Assembly (NCBI RefSeq): GCF_036195045.1
Contig: NZ_CP108100.1
Coordinates: forward strand, 5,208,001 to 5,272,000
Source of the DNA: Streptomyces sp. NBC_00236
GTDB lineage: Bacteria > Actinomycetota > Actinomycetes > Streptomycetales > Streptomycetaceae
Reading direction: 5' to 3'
DNA length: 64,000 bases
Of this stretch, positions 29,345-38,060 are shown piece by piece. The first letter of the stretch is position 1, and each line of letters opens with the position of its first letter. The translations under genes and the position numbers were made by a program. The notes under the pieces were generated by a model, which saw only the letters and a list, made by a program, of their open reading frames with translations, was not told the origin of the DNA and ran no database searches.

Positions 29345-29377
29345 TATTTCGTCACCGAACTATTCGTCAACGAAATA
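29345..29377. promoter_or_regulatory. Likely MarR operator region
   Basis: TATTTCGT at 29345-29352 faces ACGAAATA at 29370-29377 as an outer dyad. Inside are two boxes, TTCGTCACCGAA (29348-29359) and TTCGTCAACGAA (29363-29374), 15 bp apart. AT-rich for this genome and placed 12 bp from the MFS start. Confidence 0.65.
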
Positions 29378-29420
29378 TACGGTTCCGAAGGATGTAGGTG
29401 CCCGGCGTAGGCTGTGGCCC

Positions 29421-29930
29421 ATGCAGCAACGCGACTGGACCGACGGCCACGTGGAGCGGTGGAAGCCGGTACTTCCCGAACTCGACCCCGATGTCGAGGG
29501 CGCGGTGACCCGGATGAAGAAGCTCGGGGTGCATCTGCGCCGGGTGCGGGAGCAGTCCCTGGTCGACTTCGACCTGGACCGGCAGGAGTTCGACACCCTG
29601 CACAAACTGGCCGGCCGCGGCGGCAAGGCGGCCCCTTCGGAGCTCGCCGCCGACCTCGACCTCGCGCCCGCCTCCGTCACCGGCCGGCTGGACGCGCTGG
29701 AGCGCCGCGGGTTCGTCCGCCGCAGGCCCTCCACCACCGACCGGCGCCGCGTCGACGTGGAGCTGACCGAGGAGGGACGCTCGACCTGGACCGGTGCGAT
29801 GGAGTTCCTCGGCCATGAGGAGGAACGGCTGCTGGGCGTCCTGGCGAAGGACGAACGTGTCCTGCTCAACGACATGCTGCGACGCATCATGGTGGTCGCG
29901 GAGCACAAGGGCGGGGCGGGCTGGGACTGA
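29421..29930 (+). CDS. MarR family regulator
   Basis: 169 residues, ATG at 29421. The winged helix is clear: KAAPSELAADLDLAPASVTGRLDALERRGFVRRRPSTTDRRRVDVELTEEG is the region, with the recognition helix around residues 85-100 and the Asp-Arg-Arg wing. MarR proteins are dimeric repressors relieved by small phenolic ligands. It is divergent from an MFS exporter with repeated dyads between the genes, the standard arrangement for a self- and exporter-repressing MarR. A very strong terminator follows. Confidence 0.92.
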   Translation: MQQRDWTDGHVERWKPVLPELDPDVEGAVTRMKKLGVHLRRVREQSLVDFDLDRQEFDTLHKLAGRGGKAAPSELAADLDLAPASVTGRLDALERRGFVRRRPSTTDRRRVDVELTEEGRSTWTGAMEFLGHEEERLLGVLAKDERVLLNDMLRRIMVVAEHKGGAGWD

Positions 29931-29941
29931 ACCGCCCTCGT

Positions 29942-29998
29942 ACGGCAAGAGGCCCCGTCCCCCGCAGTGTTCCTGCGGGGGACGGGGCCTCTTGCCGT
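29942..29998. terminator. 26-bp perfect stem terminator
   Basis: Arms 29942-29967 and 29973-29998 pair without a mismatch over 26 bp around a 5-nt loop, between the converging MarR gene and sdhB. The longest stem in the window. Confidence 0.95.
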
Positions 29999-30008
29999 GA
30001 CAGGCGGG

Positions 30009-30785
30009 TCAGAAGCGACGCGTGATCAGCGCGCGCTTGACCTCCTGGATCGCCTTCGTGACCTCGATGCCACGCGGGCAGGCGTCCGTGCAGTTGAAGG
30101 TGGTGCGGCAACGCCACACACCGTCACGGTCGTTGAGGATCTCCAGGCGCTGCTCGCCGCCCTCGTCACGCGAGTCGAAGATGAAGCGGTGCGCGTTGAC
30201 GATCGCCGCCGGGCCGAAGTACTGGCCGTCGTTCCAGAACACCGGGCACGAGGACGTGCACGCGGCGCACAGGATGCACTTGGTGGTGTCGTCGAAGCGC
30301 TCGCGGTCCTCGGGGGACTGCAGACGCTCGCGGGTCGGCTCGTTCCCCTTGGTGATGAGGAAGGGCATGACGTCGCGGTAGGCCTGGAAGAACGGGTCCA
30401 TGTCGACCACGAGGTCCTTGAGGACCGTGAGGCCCTTGATGGCCTCGATCGTGATCGGCTTCTCCGGGCTCAGGTCCTTGATCAGCGTCTTGCAGGCCAG
30501 CCGGTTCTTGCCGTTGATCCGCATCGCGTCGGAACCGCAGATGCCGTGCGCGCACGAGCGGCGGAACGTCAGCGTGCCGTCGGTCTCCCACTTGATCTTG
30601 TGAAGGGCGTCGAGGACACGCTCCTTCGGGTCGATCTCGATCTGGAAGTCCTGCCACTGGGCCTCGTCGGAGACCTCGGGGTTGAACCGGCGGATCCGGA
30701 AGGTCGCCATGATGTACGGCGAGTCGGCGAAACCGGCCTCGGGCTCGGGAGCCTTGTCGGCCTTTTCCAAGGTGGGGGTAGCCAT
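30009..30785 (-). CDS. sdhB: Succinate dehydrogenase iron-sulfur subunit
   Basis: 258 residues, ATG at 30785, overlapping the sdhA stop by 1 bp. SdhB passes electrons from FAD to the quinone through three clusters. The 2Fe-2S ligands are in RRSCAHGICGSDAMRINGKNRLAC; the 4Fe-4S and 3Fe-4S ligands are in CILCAACTSSCP and FNCTDACPRG. A short N-terminal extension of about 25 residues precedes the fold. It is the last gene of sdhCDAB on the minus strand and ends at the 26-bp terminator. Confidence 0.97.
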   Translation of the reverse strand: MATPTLEKADKAPEPEAGFADSPYIMATFRIRRFNPEVSDEAQWQDFQIEIDPKERVLDALHKIKWETDGTLTFRRSCAHGICGSDAMRINGKNRLACKTLIKDLSPEKPITIEAIKGLTVLKDLVVDMDPFFQAYRDVMPFLITKGNEPTRERLQSPEDRERFDDTTKCILCAACTSSCPVFWNDGQYFGPAAIVNAHRFIFDSRDEGGEQRLEILNDRDGVWRCRTTFNCTDACPRGIEVTKAIQEVKRALITRRF

Positions 30786-32539
30786 CAGTACTTACGCTCC
30801 ATCGGCTGGTAGCGGGTCTGGACGACCGGCTTGTAGTCCAGCCGGATCGACTCGGTGCCGTCGTCGGCGACCTCGCGGTACGCCATGGTGTGGCGCATGA
30901 AGTTGACGTCGTCGCGGGTCGGGTAGTCCTCGCGGTAGTGACCGCCGCGGGACTCCTTGCGCGCCAGCGCCGAGGTGGCCATGACCTCGGCGAGGTCGAG
31001 CAGGTTGCCCAGCTCGATGGCCTCCAGCAGGTCGGTGTTGAACCGCTTGCCCTTGTCCTGGATCGACACGTCGAGGTAGCGCTTGCGCAGCTCGGCGATC
31101 TTGTCGACCGCGGTCTTGATCGTCTGCTCGGTGCGGAACACCATCACGTTGGCGTCCATGCACTCCTGCAGCTCCAGGCGGATCGCCGAGACGCGCTCGG
31201 TGCCCGTGGAGTTGCGCAGCCGCTCGACCTGGTCGATGACCATCTGCGCCGGGTTCTCGGGAAGCTCGAGGAAGTCGTTGTTCGCGGAGTACTCGGCGGC
31301 GGCGATGCCCGACCGGCGTCCGAAGACGTTGATGTCGAGCAGCGAGTTGGTGCCCAGGCGGTTGGCGCCGTGCACGGAGACACAGGCGACCTCGCCGGCG
31401 GCGTACAGGCCCGGGACGACGGTGGTGTTGTCGGCCAGCACCTCGCCCTCGACGTTGGTCGGGATGCCGCCCATGGCGTAGTGCGCGGTCGGCTGGATCG
31501 GGATCGGGTCCGTGTAGGGCTCGATGCCGAGGTACGTACGCGCGAACTCCGTGATGTCCGGGAGCTTGGCGTCCAGCTGCTCCGGCGGGAGGTGCGTCAG
31601 GTCCAGGTAGACGTGGTCGCCGGCCGGACCGCAGCCGCGGCCCTCACGGATCTCCGTGTAGATGGAGCGGGACACGACGTCACGGGACGCGAGGTCCTTC
31701 ATGACGGGCGCGTACTTCTCCATGAAGCGCTCGCCGTCCTTGTTGCGGAGGATGCCGCCCTCACCGCGGGCGCCCTCCGTCAGCAGGATGCCCATGCGCC
31801 AGATGCCCGTCGGGTGGAACTGGAAGAACTCCATGTCCTCCAGCGGCAGACCCCGGCGGTAGCAGGCGGCCTGGCCATCACCGGTCAGGGTGTGCGCGTT
31901 CGACGTCACCTTGAAGAACTTGCCGGTGCCGCCCGAGGCGTAGATGACCGACTTCGCCTGGAAGACGTGGATCTCGCCGGTGGCCAGCTCGTAGGCGACG
32001 ACGCCGGCGGACTTCTTGACGCCGTCCTCCTCGACCACCAGCTGGTCCAGGACGTAGAACTCGTTGAAGAACTCCACGCCCTCCTTGACGCAGTTCTGGT
32101 ACAGCGTCTGGAGGATCATGTGGCCGGTGCGGTCGCCCGAGTAGCAGGCGCGGCGGACCGGGGCCTCACCGTGGTTGCGGGAGTGACCGCCGAACCGGCG
32201 CTGGTCGATCTTGCCCTCGGGCGTACGGCCGAACGGCAGGCCCATCTTCTCCAGGTCGAGAACGGCGTCGATGGCCTCCTTCGCCAGGATCTCGGCGGCG
32301 TCCTGGTCGACCAGGTAGTCGCCGCCCTTGATCGTGTCGAAGGTGTGCCACTCCCAGTTGTCCTCCTCCACGTTGGCGAGCGCGGCGGCCATGCCGCCCT
32401 GCGCCGCGCCCGTGTGGGAGCGGGTGGGGTAGAGCTTGGTCAGCACGGCGGTGCGGCTGCGCTTGGTCGACTCGATGGCCGCGCGCATGCCGGCGCCGCC
32501 GGCGCCGACGATGACGGTGTCGTACTTGTGGATCTGCAT
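30785..32539 (-). CDS. sdhA: Succinate dehydrogenase flavoprotein subunit
   Basis: 584 residues, ATG at 32539. The N-terminal FAD loop is VIVGAGGAGMRAAIE; His42 in RSHTGAAQGG is the expected covalent FAD attachment site. Active-site stretches HPTGIW, MGGIPTNVEGEV and GANRLGTNSLLDI are present. SdhA oxidises succinate to fumarate on the inner face of the membrane. It sits 30 bp after sdhD and overlaps sdhB. Together with mdh this gives two consecutive blocks of the TCA cycle in the window. Confidence 0.97.
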   Translation of the reverse strand: MQIHKYDTVIVGAGGAGMRAAIESTKRSRTAVLTKLYPTRSHTGAAQGGMAAALANVEEDNWEWHTFDTIKGGDYLVDQDAAEILAKEAIDAVLDLEKMGLPFGRTPEGKIDQRRFGGHSRNHGEAPVRRACYSGDRTGHMILQTLYQNCVKEGVEFFNEFYVLDQLVVEEDGVKKSAGVVAYELATGEIHVFQAKSVIYASGGTGKFFKVTSNAHTLTGDGQAACYRRGLPLEDMEFFQFHPTGIWRMGILLTEGARGEGGILRNKDGERFMEKYAPVMKDLASRDVVSRSIYTEIREGRGCGPAGDHVYLDLTHLPPEQLDAKLPDITEFARTYLGIEPYTDPIPIQPTAHYAMGGIPTNVEGEVLADNTTVVPGLYAAGEVACVSVHGANRLGTNSLLDINVFGRRSGIAAAEYSANNDFLELPENPAQMVIDQVERLRNSTGTERVSAIRLELQECMDANVMVFRTEQTIKTAVDKIAELRKRYLDVSIQDKGKRFNTDLLEAIELGNLLDLAEVMATSALARKESRGGHYREDYPTRDDVNFMRHTMAYREVADDGTESIRLDYKPVVQTRYQPMERKY

Positions 32540-32569
32540 GGTTTACCTCTGGTCCTTCGGGCCCGGCGC

Positions 32570-33043
32570 CTAGCGGATGTTCGGGTCGAAGGTGAAGATC
32601 ACCAGCGTGCCCAGCAGGACGGTGAACACCGTGGCGGTGTACAGCAGCATCTTCAGCCAGAAACGGGTGTTGTCCCGTTCGGCGTAGTCGTTGATGACCG
32701 TACGGAGACCGTTGGCGCCGTGCAGCATGGCGAGCCACAGCATCGCCAGGTCCCACATCTGCCAGAACGGCGAGGCCCAGCGGCCCGCCACGAAGGCGAA
32801 GCCGATCTTGGAGACGCCGCCGTCCAGCACCAGCTGGATCAGCAGGTGGCCGATGACGAGGACGACCAGCACGATGCCCGACAGGCGCATGAAGAGCCAG
32901 GCGTACATCTCGAAGTTGGTGCGCGAGCCCTTGGGGGTCTTGCCGGTCCGCTTGCGGGGCGGCTCGATCACGGGCGCGGGGTTGTCGACGTCGTAGAGGG
33001 CGGAGCCCTCGACGTCGCCGATCGCGGAAGTCTCGGTGGACAT
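32570..33043 (-). CDS. sdhD: Succinate dehydrogenase membrane anchor subunit
   Basis: 157 residues from the ATG at 33043, 5 bp after the sdhC stop. A hydrophilic N-terminus of about 45 residues comes before three helices: AWLFMRLSGIVLVVLVIGHLLIQL, WDLAMLWLAMLHGANGLRTV (with a likely heme or quinone-site His) and MLLYTATVFTVLLGTLVIF. The set SdhC-SdhD forms the heme b and quinone-binding membrane domain. The second helix pattern HGANGLR is shared with SdhC-type anchors. Confidence 0.93.
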   Translation of the reverse strand: MSTETSAIGDVEGSALYDVDNPAPVIEPPRKRTGKTPKGSRTNFEMYAWLFMRLSGIVLVVLVIGHLLIQLVLDGGVSKIGFAFVAGRWASPFWQMWDLAMLWLAMLHGANGLRTVINDYAERDNTRFWLKMLLYTATVFTVLLGTLVIFTFDPNIR

Positions 33044-33048
33044 TGGCC

Positions 33049-33429
33049 TCAGCTCCCGAATACTTCGCGTACGGCGTGGCCGAGGACGGGGTACAGGGCC
33101 CCGACCATCAGCACGATCCAGATACCCAGCACGGCCCAGAGCATCTGCTTCTGAACGCGCGGGCCCTTGGCCCAGAAGTCCACGGCGACGATGCGCAGAC
33201 CGTTCAGCGCGTGGAAGAGAATCGCGGCCACCAGGCCGTATTCGAGGAGCGCGACGATCGGCGTCTTGTACGTGGACACGACGTCGTCGTATGCCTCGGG
33301 GGAGACGCGGACGAGAGCGGTGTCCAGGACATGTACGAACAGGAAGAAGAAAATGAGGACACCGGTGACTCGATGAGCCACCCAGGACCACATGCCTTCC
33401 CGGCCGCGGTACAGCGTTCCAGCCGGCAC
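33049..33429 (-). CDS. sdhC: Succinate dehydrogenase cytochrome b subunit
   Basis: 126 residues from the GTG at 33429, chosen for its CGGAGGG ribosome site; a start at 33504 is in frame but has none. The family start GTLYRGREGMWSWVAHRVTGVLIFFFLFVHVLDTALV carries the conserved Ser/Arg near the quinone site and the heme His in FLFVH. Helices two and three are TPIVALLEYGLVAAILFHALNGLRIV and VLGIWIVLMVGALYPVLG. First gene of the operon sdhC-sdhD-sdhA-sdhB. Confidence 0.93.
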   Translation of the reverse strand: MPAGTLYRGREGMWSWVAHRVTGVLIFFFLFVHVLDTALVRVSPEAYDDVVSTYKTPIVALLEYGLVAAILFHALNGLRIVAVDFWAKGPRVQKQMLWAVLGIWIVLMVGALYPVLGHAVREVFGS

Positions 33430-33671
33430 GGAAGAACCCTCCGGGAGCGGGGATTGGGGTCGGCCGGCTTGACTGTCGGTCTGACCCGGCCGGGTACGGT
33501 CCACCGGCCCCGGCCATCGTAGCGACGGTTTGTCGGTTCGATCGCGCGGGGTCCGCTGGTGTGATCAAAGTGGCAACGAATCAGGCACGGACGGGCTATG
33601 GACAGGCGCCAACTGGCCTGTTTGCCCGCCTGTGACGGGGAATCCGCCCCTTGCGGCCCGCCGCCAACCCG

Positions 33672-34181
33672 TTACTGACTCGATACCAGCTCGATGATGC
33701 GGCCCCGGGCGAGTCGCCGCATCTCGTCAGCCGCCACCACCCGCTCCTGCTCGGGGTCGTGCCCCAGCCGGGCCCGGATGCCGGCCAGCACCTGATCGGG
33801 GTGCTCGGCGGGCCGGAAACCGTCCAGGCAGATCACGAACACATGGCCGAACCTGCACTCGTACGCGGCGTGCGCCGCGGCCAGCGCGAGATGGGCGGAG
33901 CCCGGCGCGTCCGGGTGCAGTCCGGGGGCGACCTCGGCCGCCAGCGCCTCGGCGCGATCGGCGGGGGAGAGGTCGTAACAGGCCTCGTCGGCGGCGGCGA
34001 GCAGCGCGTCCAGGTCCGGGTAGGGGCGGTGGTCCGCCAGCCGCTTGGCCCAGCGGCGGCTGCCGAAACACTCCAGCAGCGCGGCCTCCGCCCGGGCGGC
34101 GGATGCGGCGTTGAACCCCGCCAGGCCGCTGGGGCCGGACGGGGCCGGTCCGGGCGCGGATCCGCAGCTCTGCACGGGCAC
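33672..34181 (-). CDS. uraD: OHCU decarboxylase
   Basis: 169 residues from the GTG at 34181; the frame upstream has no other normal start before a stop. UraD decarboxylates 2-oxo-4-hydroxy-4-carboxy-5-ureidoimidazoline to S-allantoin in uric acid breakdown. The family stretches GFNAASAARAEAALLECFGSRRWAKRL, the active-site region ADHRPYPDLDALLAAAD and FGHVFVICLDG are seen. The N-terminus is a little longer than typical. The uricase and HIU hydrolase genes are not in the window. It may share the region upstream of sdhC only by proximity. Confidence 0.85.
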   Translation of the reverse strand: MPVQSCGSAPGPAPSGPSGLAGFNAASAARAEAALLECFGSRRWAKRLADHRPYPDLDALLAAADEACYDLSPADRAEALAAEVAPGLHPDAPGSAHLALAAAHAAYECRFGHVFVICLDGFRPAEHPDQVLAGIRARLGHDPEQERVVAADEMRRLARGRIIELVSSQ

Positions 34182-34526
34182 GGCGGTCCGCCGGGCGGAC
34201 GGGGGCGGCTGCGCGGGGAGGCCGGCGTGGGACTCGCTGGACCTGGACAGCGTGGACTCCTGGAATCAACGGCATCTGTGAACCTGGAGTGGGGAGGGAC
34301 CGGAGAGACCAGGTGGATGCAGGGTGAAGGGAGAGACGAATGTGCCTCAAAGCTAGCGACGCTGGGCAACGGCCGTCCGACGGATGCGCGAATTTCACCC
34401 GGACGGGAGAGTTTCACGATGTCTGAGGGACGAATGGGCGAGGAGAATGCCCGGCTGTCTCCCCCATCAGCCCTGTTTTCTCTCCCTTCTGCTCTCCTTC
34501 CCCCCGAAACCGGAGGTTCCTGACCG
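34182..34526. other. Divergent non-coding stretch uraD / GH20
   Basis: 345 bp with no credible gene. It must hold the leftward uraD promoter and the rightward GH20 promoter, but I see no clear boxes. A CGGAGG ribosome site lies just before the GH20 start. Confidence 0.45.
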
Positions 34527-36128
34527 ATGGCACCCTCACGCGGCGCCCTCATGGCCGTGACGGCGGTGGCCGCGGCGGCCGTCACCGTCGCCGCCTGCGA
34601 CAGCTCCGGCACCGAACACCGCAACGGCTCCGAGACGTCCCCCTCGTCCTCGTCACCGTCCGCGTCCCCCACGCCGTCCCCGACCCGGAGCTACCCGCTC
34701 TCGAAGACACCCCGCACCATTCCCGCCGTACGGGAGCACACCCCGGCCCGCGGCCCCGGCTGGCGGCCCGGGAAGAGCAGCGGCGTGGTGATCGGCCAGG
34801 GCGACAAGGGGCTCGCCGACGAAGGGAGGCTGCTCGCCGGGGAACTGGGGATCCGCTACCGGGGCGAGGTCCCGGCCCGTGCGGGTGACGTGGAACTGGC
34901 CCTGAACGCGAAGGACGGCGGCGGGCCCGAGTCGTACACCCTGCGGACCCACGACGGACGCGTCACGATCAGCGGCCGGGCCCAGGCGGGCGTCTTCTAC
35001 GGGACCCGCACCCTCAAGCAGTCCGTGCGCGCCGACGGCACCATGCCCGAGGGCGAGGTGCGCGACCGCCCCGACCGCCCGCAGCGCGGCCTCAACCTGG
35101 ACATCGCGCGCAAGCACTACAGCGCCGGCTGGATCGAGGACCGGCTGCGCGAGATGGCCGACCTCAAGCTCAACCAGCTCGGCCTGCACTTCTCCGACGA
35201 CCAGGCCTTCCGCATCGAGTCCGACACCCACCCCGAGGTGGTGTCGCCCGAGCACCTGACCAAGGCCGAGGTACGGCGCATCGTCGCCCTCGCCGGCCGG
35301 CTGCACATCGAGGTCGTCCCCGAGATCGACTCCCCGGGCCACCTCGGCGCGGTCCTGCGCGCCCACCCCGACCTCCAGCTGCTCAACGTCTCGGGCGTGC
35401 CGTCGAAGGGATCGCTCGACATCTCGAAGCCGGGCGCGGCGAAGCTCGTCGACGAGCTCCTCGGCGAGTACACCGAACTGTTCGGCGGTGCCTACTGGCA
35501 TCTGGGTGCCGACGAGTACCAGGCGCTCATGGTGAGCAGTCCCGCCGCCTCGTATCCGCAGCTCCAGCGTGCGGCCGTGAAGAAGTACGGGGCACAGGCC
35601 GGCATCGAGGACCTCGCCACCGGCTGGCTCAACGACCGAGCGGCGGTGGTCCGGCCGCACGGCATGAAGCCCAAGGCGTGGAACGACGGCCTCTTCCGCG
35701 ACAGCACCGTCCGGGCCGACAAGGACATCGAGATCGAGTACTGGACGGGCAAGGAGTACGGCGCCCGGCCGCCGGAGCAGTACCTGCGTGAGGGGTTCAA
35801 GATGCTGAACCTCAACGACGAGTTCCTCTATTACGTGCTCGGCCAGCCCAACGCGTTCGTCTACCCCACGGGCAAGCGCATCTACGAACAGTGGACGCCT
35901 CTCGTGCTGCGCGGCACGAGCCCCGTCCCGGCGAAGTACTCGGACCAGATCCTCGGCGGCCGGTTCGCGGTCTGGGGCGACTTCCCGAACGCCCAGACCG
36001 CGGCGCAGGTGGCCGAGGGCATCCGGATGCCGCTGCGGGCGACCTCCCAGAAACTGTGGGACCCGGGCAAACCGCAGCTGAGCTGGGACGGGTTCAAGGC
36101 GCTGGCGAAGGAGATCGACCAGGGCTGA
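34527..36128 (+). CDS. GH20 beta-N-acetylhexosaminidase lipoprotein
   Basis: 533 residues, ATG at 34527 with CCGGAGG upstream. A signal peptide ends in a lipobox (TVAAC, Cys24), so the enzyme is anchored outside the cell. A Ser/Pro-rich linker leads to a GH20b-like domain (about 65-180) and the TIM barrel (RGLNLDIARKHYSAGWIEDRLREMADLKLNQLGLHFSDDQ is its start region). The catalytic pair is Asp329-Glu330 in HLGADEYQ; the usual motif is GGDE or GADE. It releases terminal GlcNAc or GalNAc from chitin fragments or glycans. Single gene. Confidence 0.9.
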   Translation: MAPSRGALMAVTAVAAAAVTVAACDSSGTEHRNGSETSPSSSSPSASPTPSPTRSYPLSKTPRTIPAVREHTPARGPGWRPGKSSGVVIGQGDKGLADEGRLLAGELGIRYRGEVPARAGDVELALNAKDGGGPESYTLRTHDGRVTISGRAQAGVFYGTRTLKQSVRADGTMPEGEVRDRPDRPQRGLNLDIARKHYSAGWIEDRLREMADLKLNQLGLHFSDDQAFRIESDTHPEVVSPEHLTKAEVRRIVALAGRLHIEVVPEIDSPGHLGAVLRAHPDLQLLNVSGVPSKGSLDISKPGAAKLVDELLGEYTELFGGAYWHLGADEYQALMVSSPAASYPQLQRAAVKKYGAQAGIEDLATGWLNDRAAVVRPHGMKPKAWNDGLFRDSTVRADKDIEIEYWTGKEYGARPPEQYLREGFKMLNLNDEFLYYVLGQPNAFVYPTGKRIYEQWTPLVLRGTSPVPAKYSDQILGGRFAVWGDFPNAQTAAQVAEGIRMPLRATSQKLWDPGKPQLSWDGFKALAKEIDQG

Positions 36129-36252
36129 GGGCCGGACCGGCCGGAATCCGTGGACAGCGCGGCGCACGGGGGCTACGTTCCGCTTGCCGCGTGGTCCGGG
36201 GAGGGACGCGCGCTCCATGCGCAGACGTCCGAATCCTGGGGGTTCCACTTTC

Positions 36253-37059
36253 ATGCTCTGCTCACTCTGCGGTACGAGACCCGCCACCACGGCCGACGGG
36301 CGGTGCACGGTGTGCGCCGCCACCCGCCGCTCACGGGCGGGCGGGCTGATGCCCTCACCGGCGGGGCCGGCGCCACTGAGTTCCCTGCGCTCCCCGGCAG
36401 GGATCGGCACGGCGGTGTGCGTGCTGCTCGGCGCGGTGGCGGCGGCGGACGTGGTGTCGATCGCCGCCGGCATCAACGCGCGTCAGGTGTTCGCCGAGGG
36501 GAGCGCCGACGACTTCCTGAGGTACGACGAGGCGGCCATGGACCGGGCCGAGATGCTGTACCGGTTCTCCGGCTCCCCCCAGATGCTCACCTTTCTGGCG
36601 ACGGCCGTCGTGTTCCTCGTCTGGTTCCGCCGCGTACGGCTCAACGCGGAGGTGTTCGACGCCCACGCCCAGCCGATGAGGCCGGGCTGGGCGATCGGCG
36701 CCTGGTTCGTCCCCTTCGTCAACTTCTTCCTGCCCTACCGCGTCGCGAGCGGCATCTGGACGGCGAGTACCCCGGCCGGCCGGCCGTTTGCCTCGCGGGC
36801 GCTGCTGAACGCCTGGTGGGCGGGGCTCATCGGCTCGCGGCTGTTCGTCGTATGGTCCGAGCGCCGCTACACCGCCGCCGAGGAGGTCGACGAGGTTCTG
36901 GACGCGTTCGGCCTGGTCATCGCGGCTGATGTGCTCGACATCGCCGCGGCCGTGCTCGCGATCCTGTTCGTGCGCCGGTTGACCGCGATGCAGGGCGAAC
37001 GGGTGGCGCAGCGGGCCGCTCCCGTCGCCCCGATGCCGGCGGCGGAGCAGACCGGCTGA
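36253..37059 (+). CDS. DUF4328 membrane protein with zinc-ribbon-like N-terminus
   Basis: 268 residues from the ATG at 36253, where the CxxC head begins. Residues 2-25 read LCSLCGTRPATTADGRCTVCA, a four-Cys zinc-ribbon-like motif. Hydrophobic helices lie near 58-78, 115-135, 160-180 and 225-250, and GWAIGAWFVPFVNFFLPYRV is the diagnostic stretch of DUF4328. The function of the family is not known. It follows the GH20 gene by 124 bp on the same strand without a visible terminator, so weak cotranscription is possible. Confidence 0.82.
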   Translation: MLCSLCGTRPATTADGRCTVCAATRRSRAGGLMPSPAGPAPLSSLRSPAGIGTAVCVLLGAVAAADVVSIAAGINARQVFAEGSADDFLRYDEAAMDRAEMLYRFSGSPQMLTFLATAVVFLVWFRRVRLNAEVFDAHAQPMRPGWAIGAWFVPFVNFFLPYRVASGIWTASTPAGRPFASRALLNAWWAGLIGSRLFVVWSERRYTAAEEVDEVLDAFGLVIAADVLDIAAAVLAILFVRRLTAMQGERVAQRAAPVAPMPAAEQTG

Positions 37060-37186
37060 CACCGAGCGGCGGTATTCAGACGGCTGGAGTGACGCTTTTC
37101 GGCCATTCGGCGCTGTACGCGATAAGACGACGCGCTACGTCCCCGTGCGTCCGAGCCGGGTACGGGGAGGCCGACGGGAGACGCCG

Positions 37187-37756
37187 ATGAGCCTGCTCGA
37201 ACTGATCGCCGCCGCTGACGCCCGAGGGCTCGCCGCGAGCGGGACCGCCTGCCTCGACCGGTGCCTGCCGCAGCCGGACGGGGCGGCCGACCCGGATCCG
37301 CTGCGACCGCTCTGGGCGGGCTGCGCCGACCCGCGGGACTGGCCGGACCGGCTGGCCGAGGCGCGCACGGCGCTGGACGCCCTGCCCGATCCGCCGGAGA
37401 GCGTCCAGCGCATCGCGAAACTCCTCGGCGAGGCCCCCGCGGAGCGGGCGGGCGAGGCACTGCGTACCTGGGCGGACGCCTGCTCGGTGCTGGCCCTGGA
37501 CCTCCACCGCGGGCACGACGCCGCCCGCGCCGACGCCACGGAGCTGGTGGCGCGCTGCCGGGCCGGCGATCCGGACGGGGCGGGACCGCTGCTGTCGGGG
37601 GAGGCAGCCCGGCAGGTCCGGATCCTGGAGATGCTCGCGGAGATCGGGGACGGCGCCCCCACGGGAGCCGGGCTGCGCCAGGTGATGGACGTCTCGACCG
37701 AGGGCCAGCGGGTACTGAGGGCGGCGGCCTCGCGACGGGCCCGGGTGCGGGGCTGA
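37187..37756 (+). CDS. Conserved hypothetical protein
   Basis: 189 residues from the ATG at 37187 with ACGGGAG upstream. The sequence is Ala/Leu/Arg-rich and likely all-helical, without transmembrane segments or signal peptide. I recognise no domain. Third-position GC bias is strong, so it is a real gene. It stands between the DUF4328 gene and a hairpin and is read in the same direction as both neighbours. Confidence 0.65.
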   Translation: MSLLELIAAADARGLAASGTACLDRCLPQPDGAADPDPLRPLWAGCADPRDWPDRLAEARTALDALPDPPESVQRIAKLLGEAPAERAGEALRTWADACSVLALDLHRGHDAARADATELVARCRAGDPDGAGPLLSGEAARQVRILEMLAEIGDGAPTGAGLRQVMDVSTEGQRVLRAAASRRARVRG

Positions 37757-38060
37757 GCCGGCGGCGCCCCGTACGCCGGCGCCACGACCCGCGTCGGAGC
37801 GGGTGAATGGAACGACGACCGGGGCCGCCACCCCCCACAGGAGAGGCCCCGGTCGTCTTCCGCGGGGCCGCAGGACGACCCCGTACTCATCTCAGCGCCG
37901 CGACTGCGTTTTCTGTCACACCGCACGGTGTCCGGTGAATGTTGCGGGTTGTACAAGTCATGGACGTGACGCCCGCCGAGGACGTAGCGTGCTGAGTCGC
38001 GCAGGGTGACGCGGCAGTGGTGACCAGCTGCGATTCGGGACAGCAGGGCAGGTTGAGGGA
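37757..38060 (+). other. Non-coding stretch with terminator before the sigma gene
   Basis: 304 bp. Its first part holds a perfect 13-bp stem (37814-37826 with 37845-37857, 18-nt loop), a likely terminator for the hypothetical gene. The rest should carry the promoter of the sigma factor gene; no box is certain. Confidence 0.6.
37814..37857 (+). terminator. Terminator hairpin
   Basis: Perfect 13-bp arms 37814-37826 and 37845-37857 with an 18-nt loop, 58 bp after the hypothetical gene. Confidence 0.7.

Noticed and set aside
30890..33154. A long plus-strand frame opposite sdhA and sdhD
   Set aside because: Antisense shadow of highly conserved sdh genes; the product is Val/Asp/Arg-rich with no known fold.
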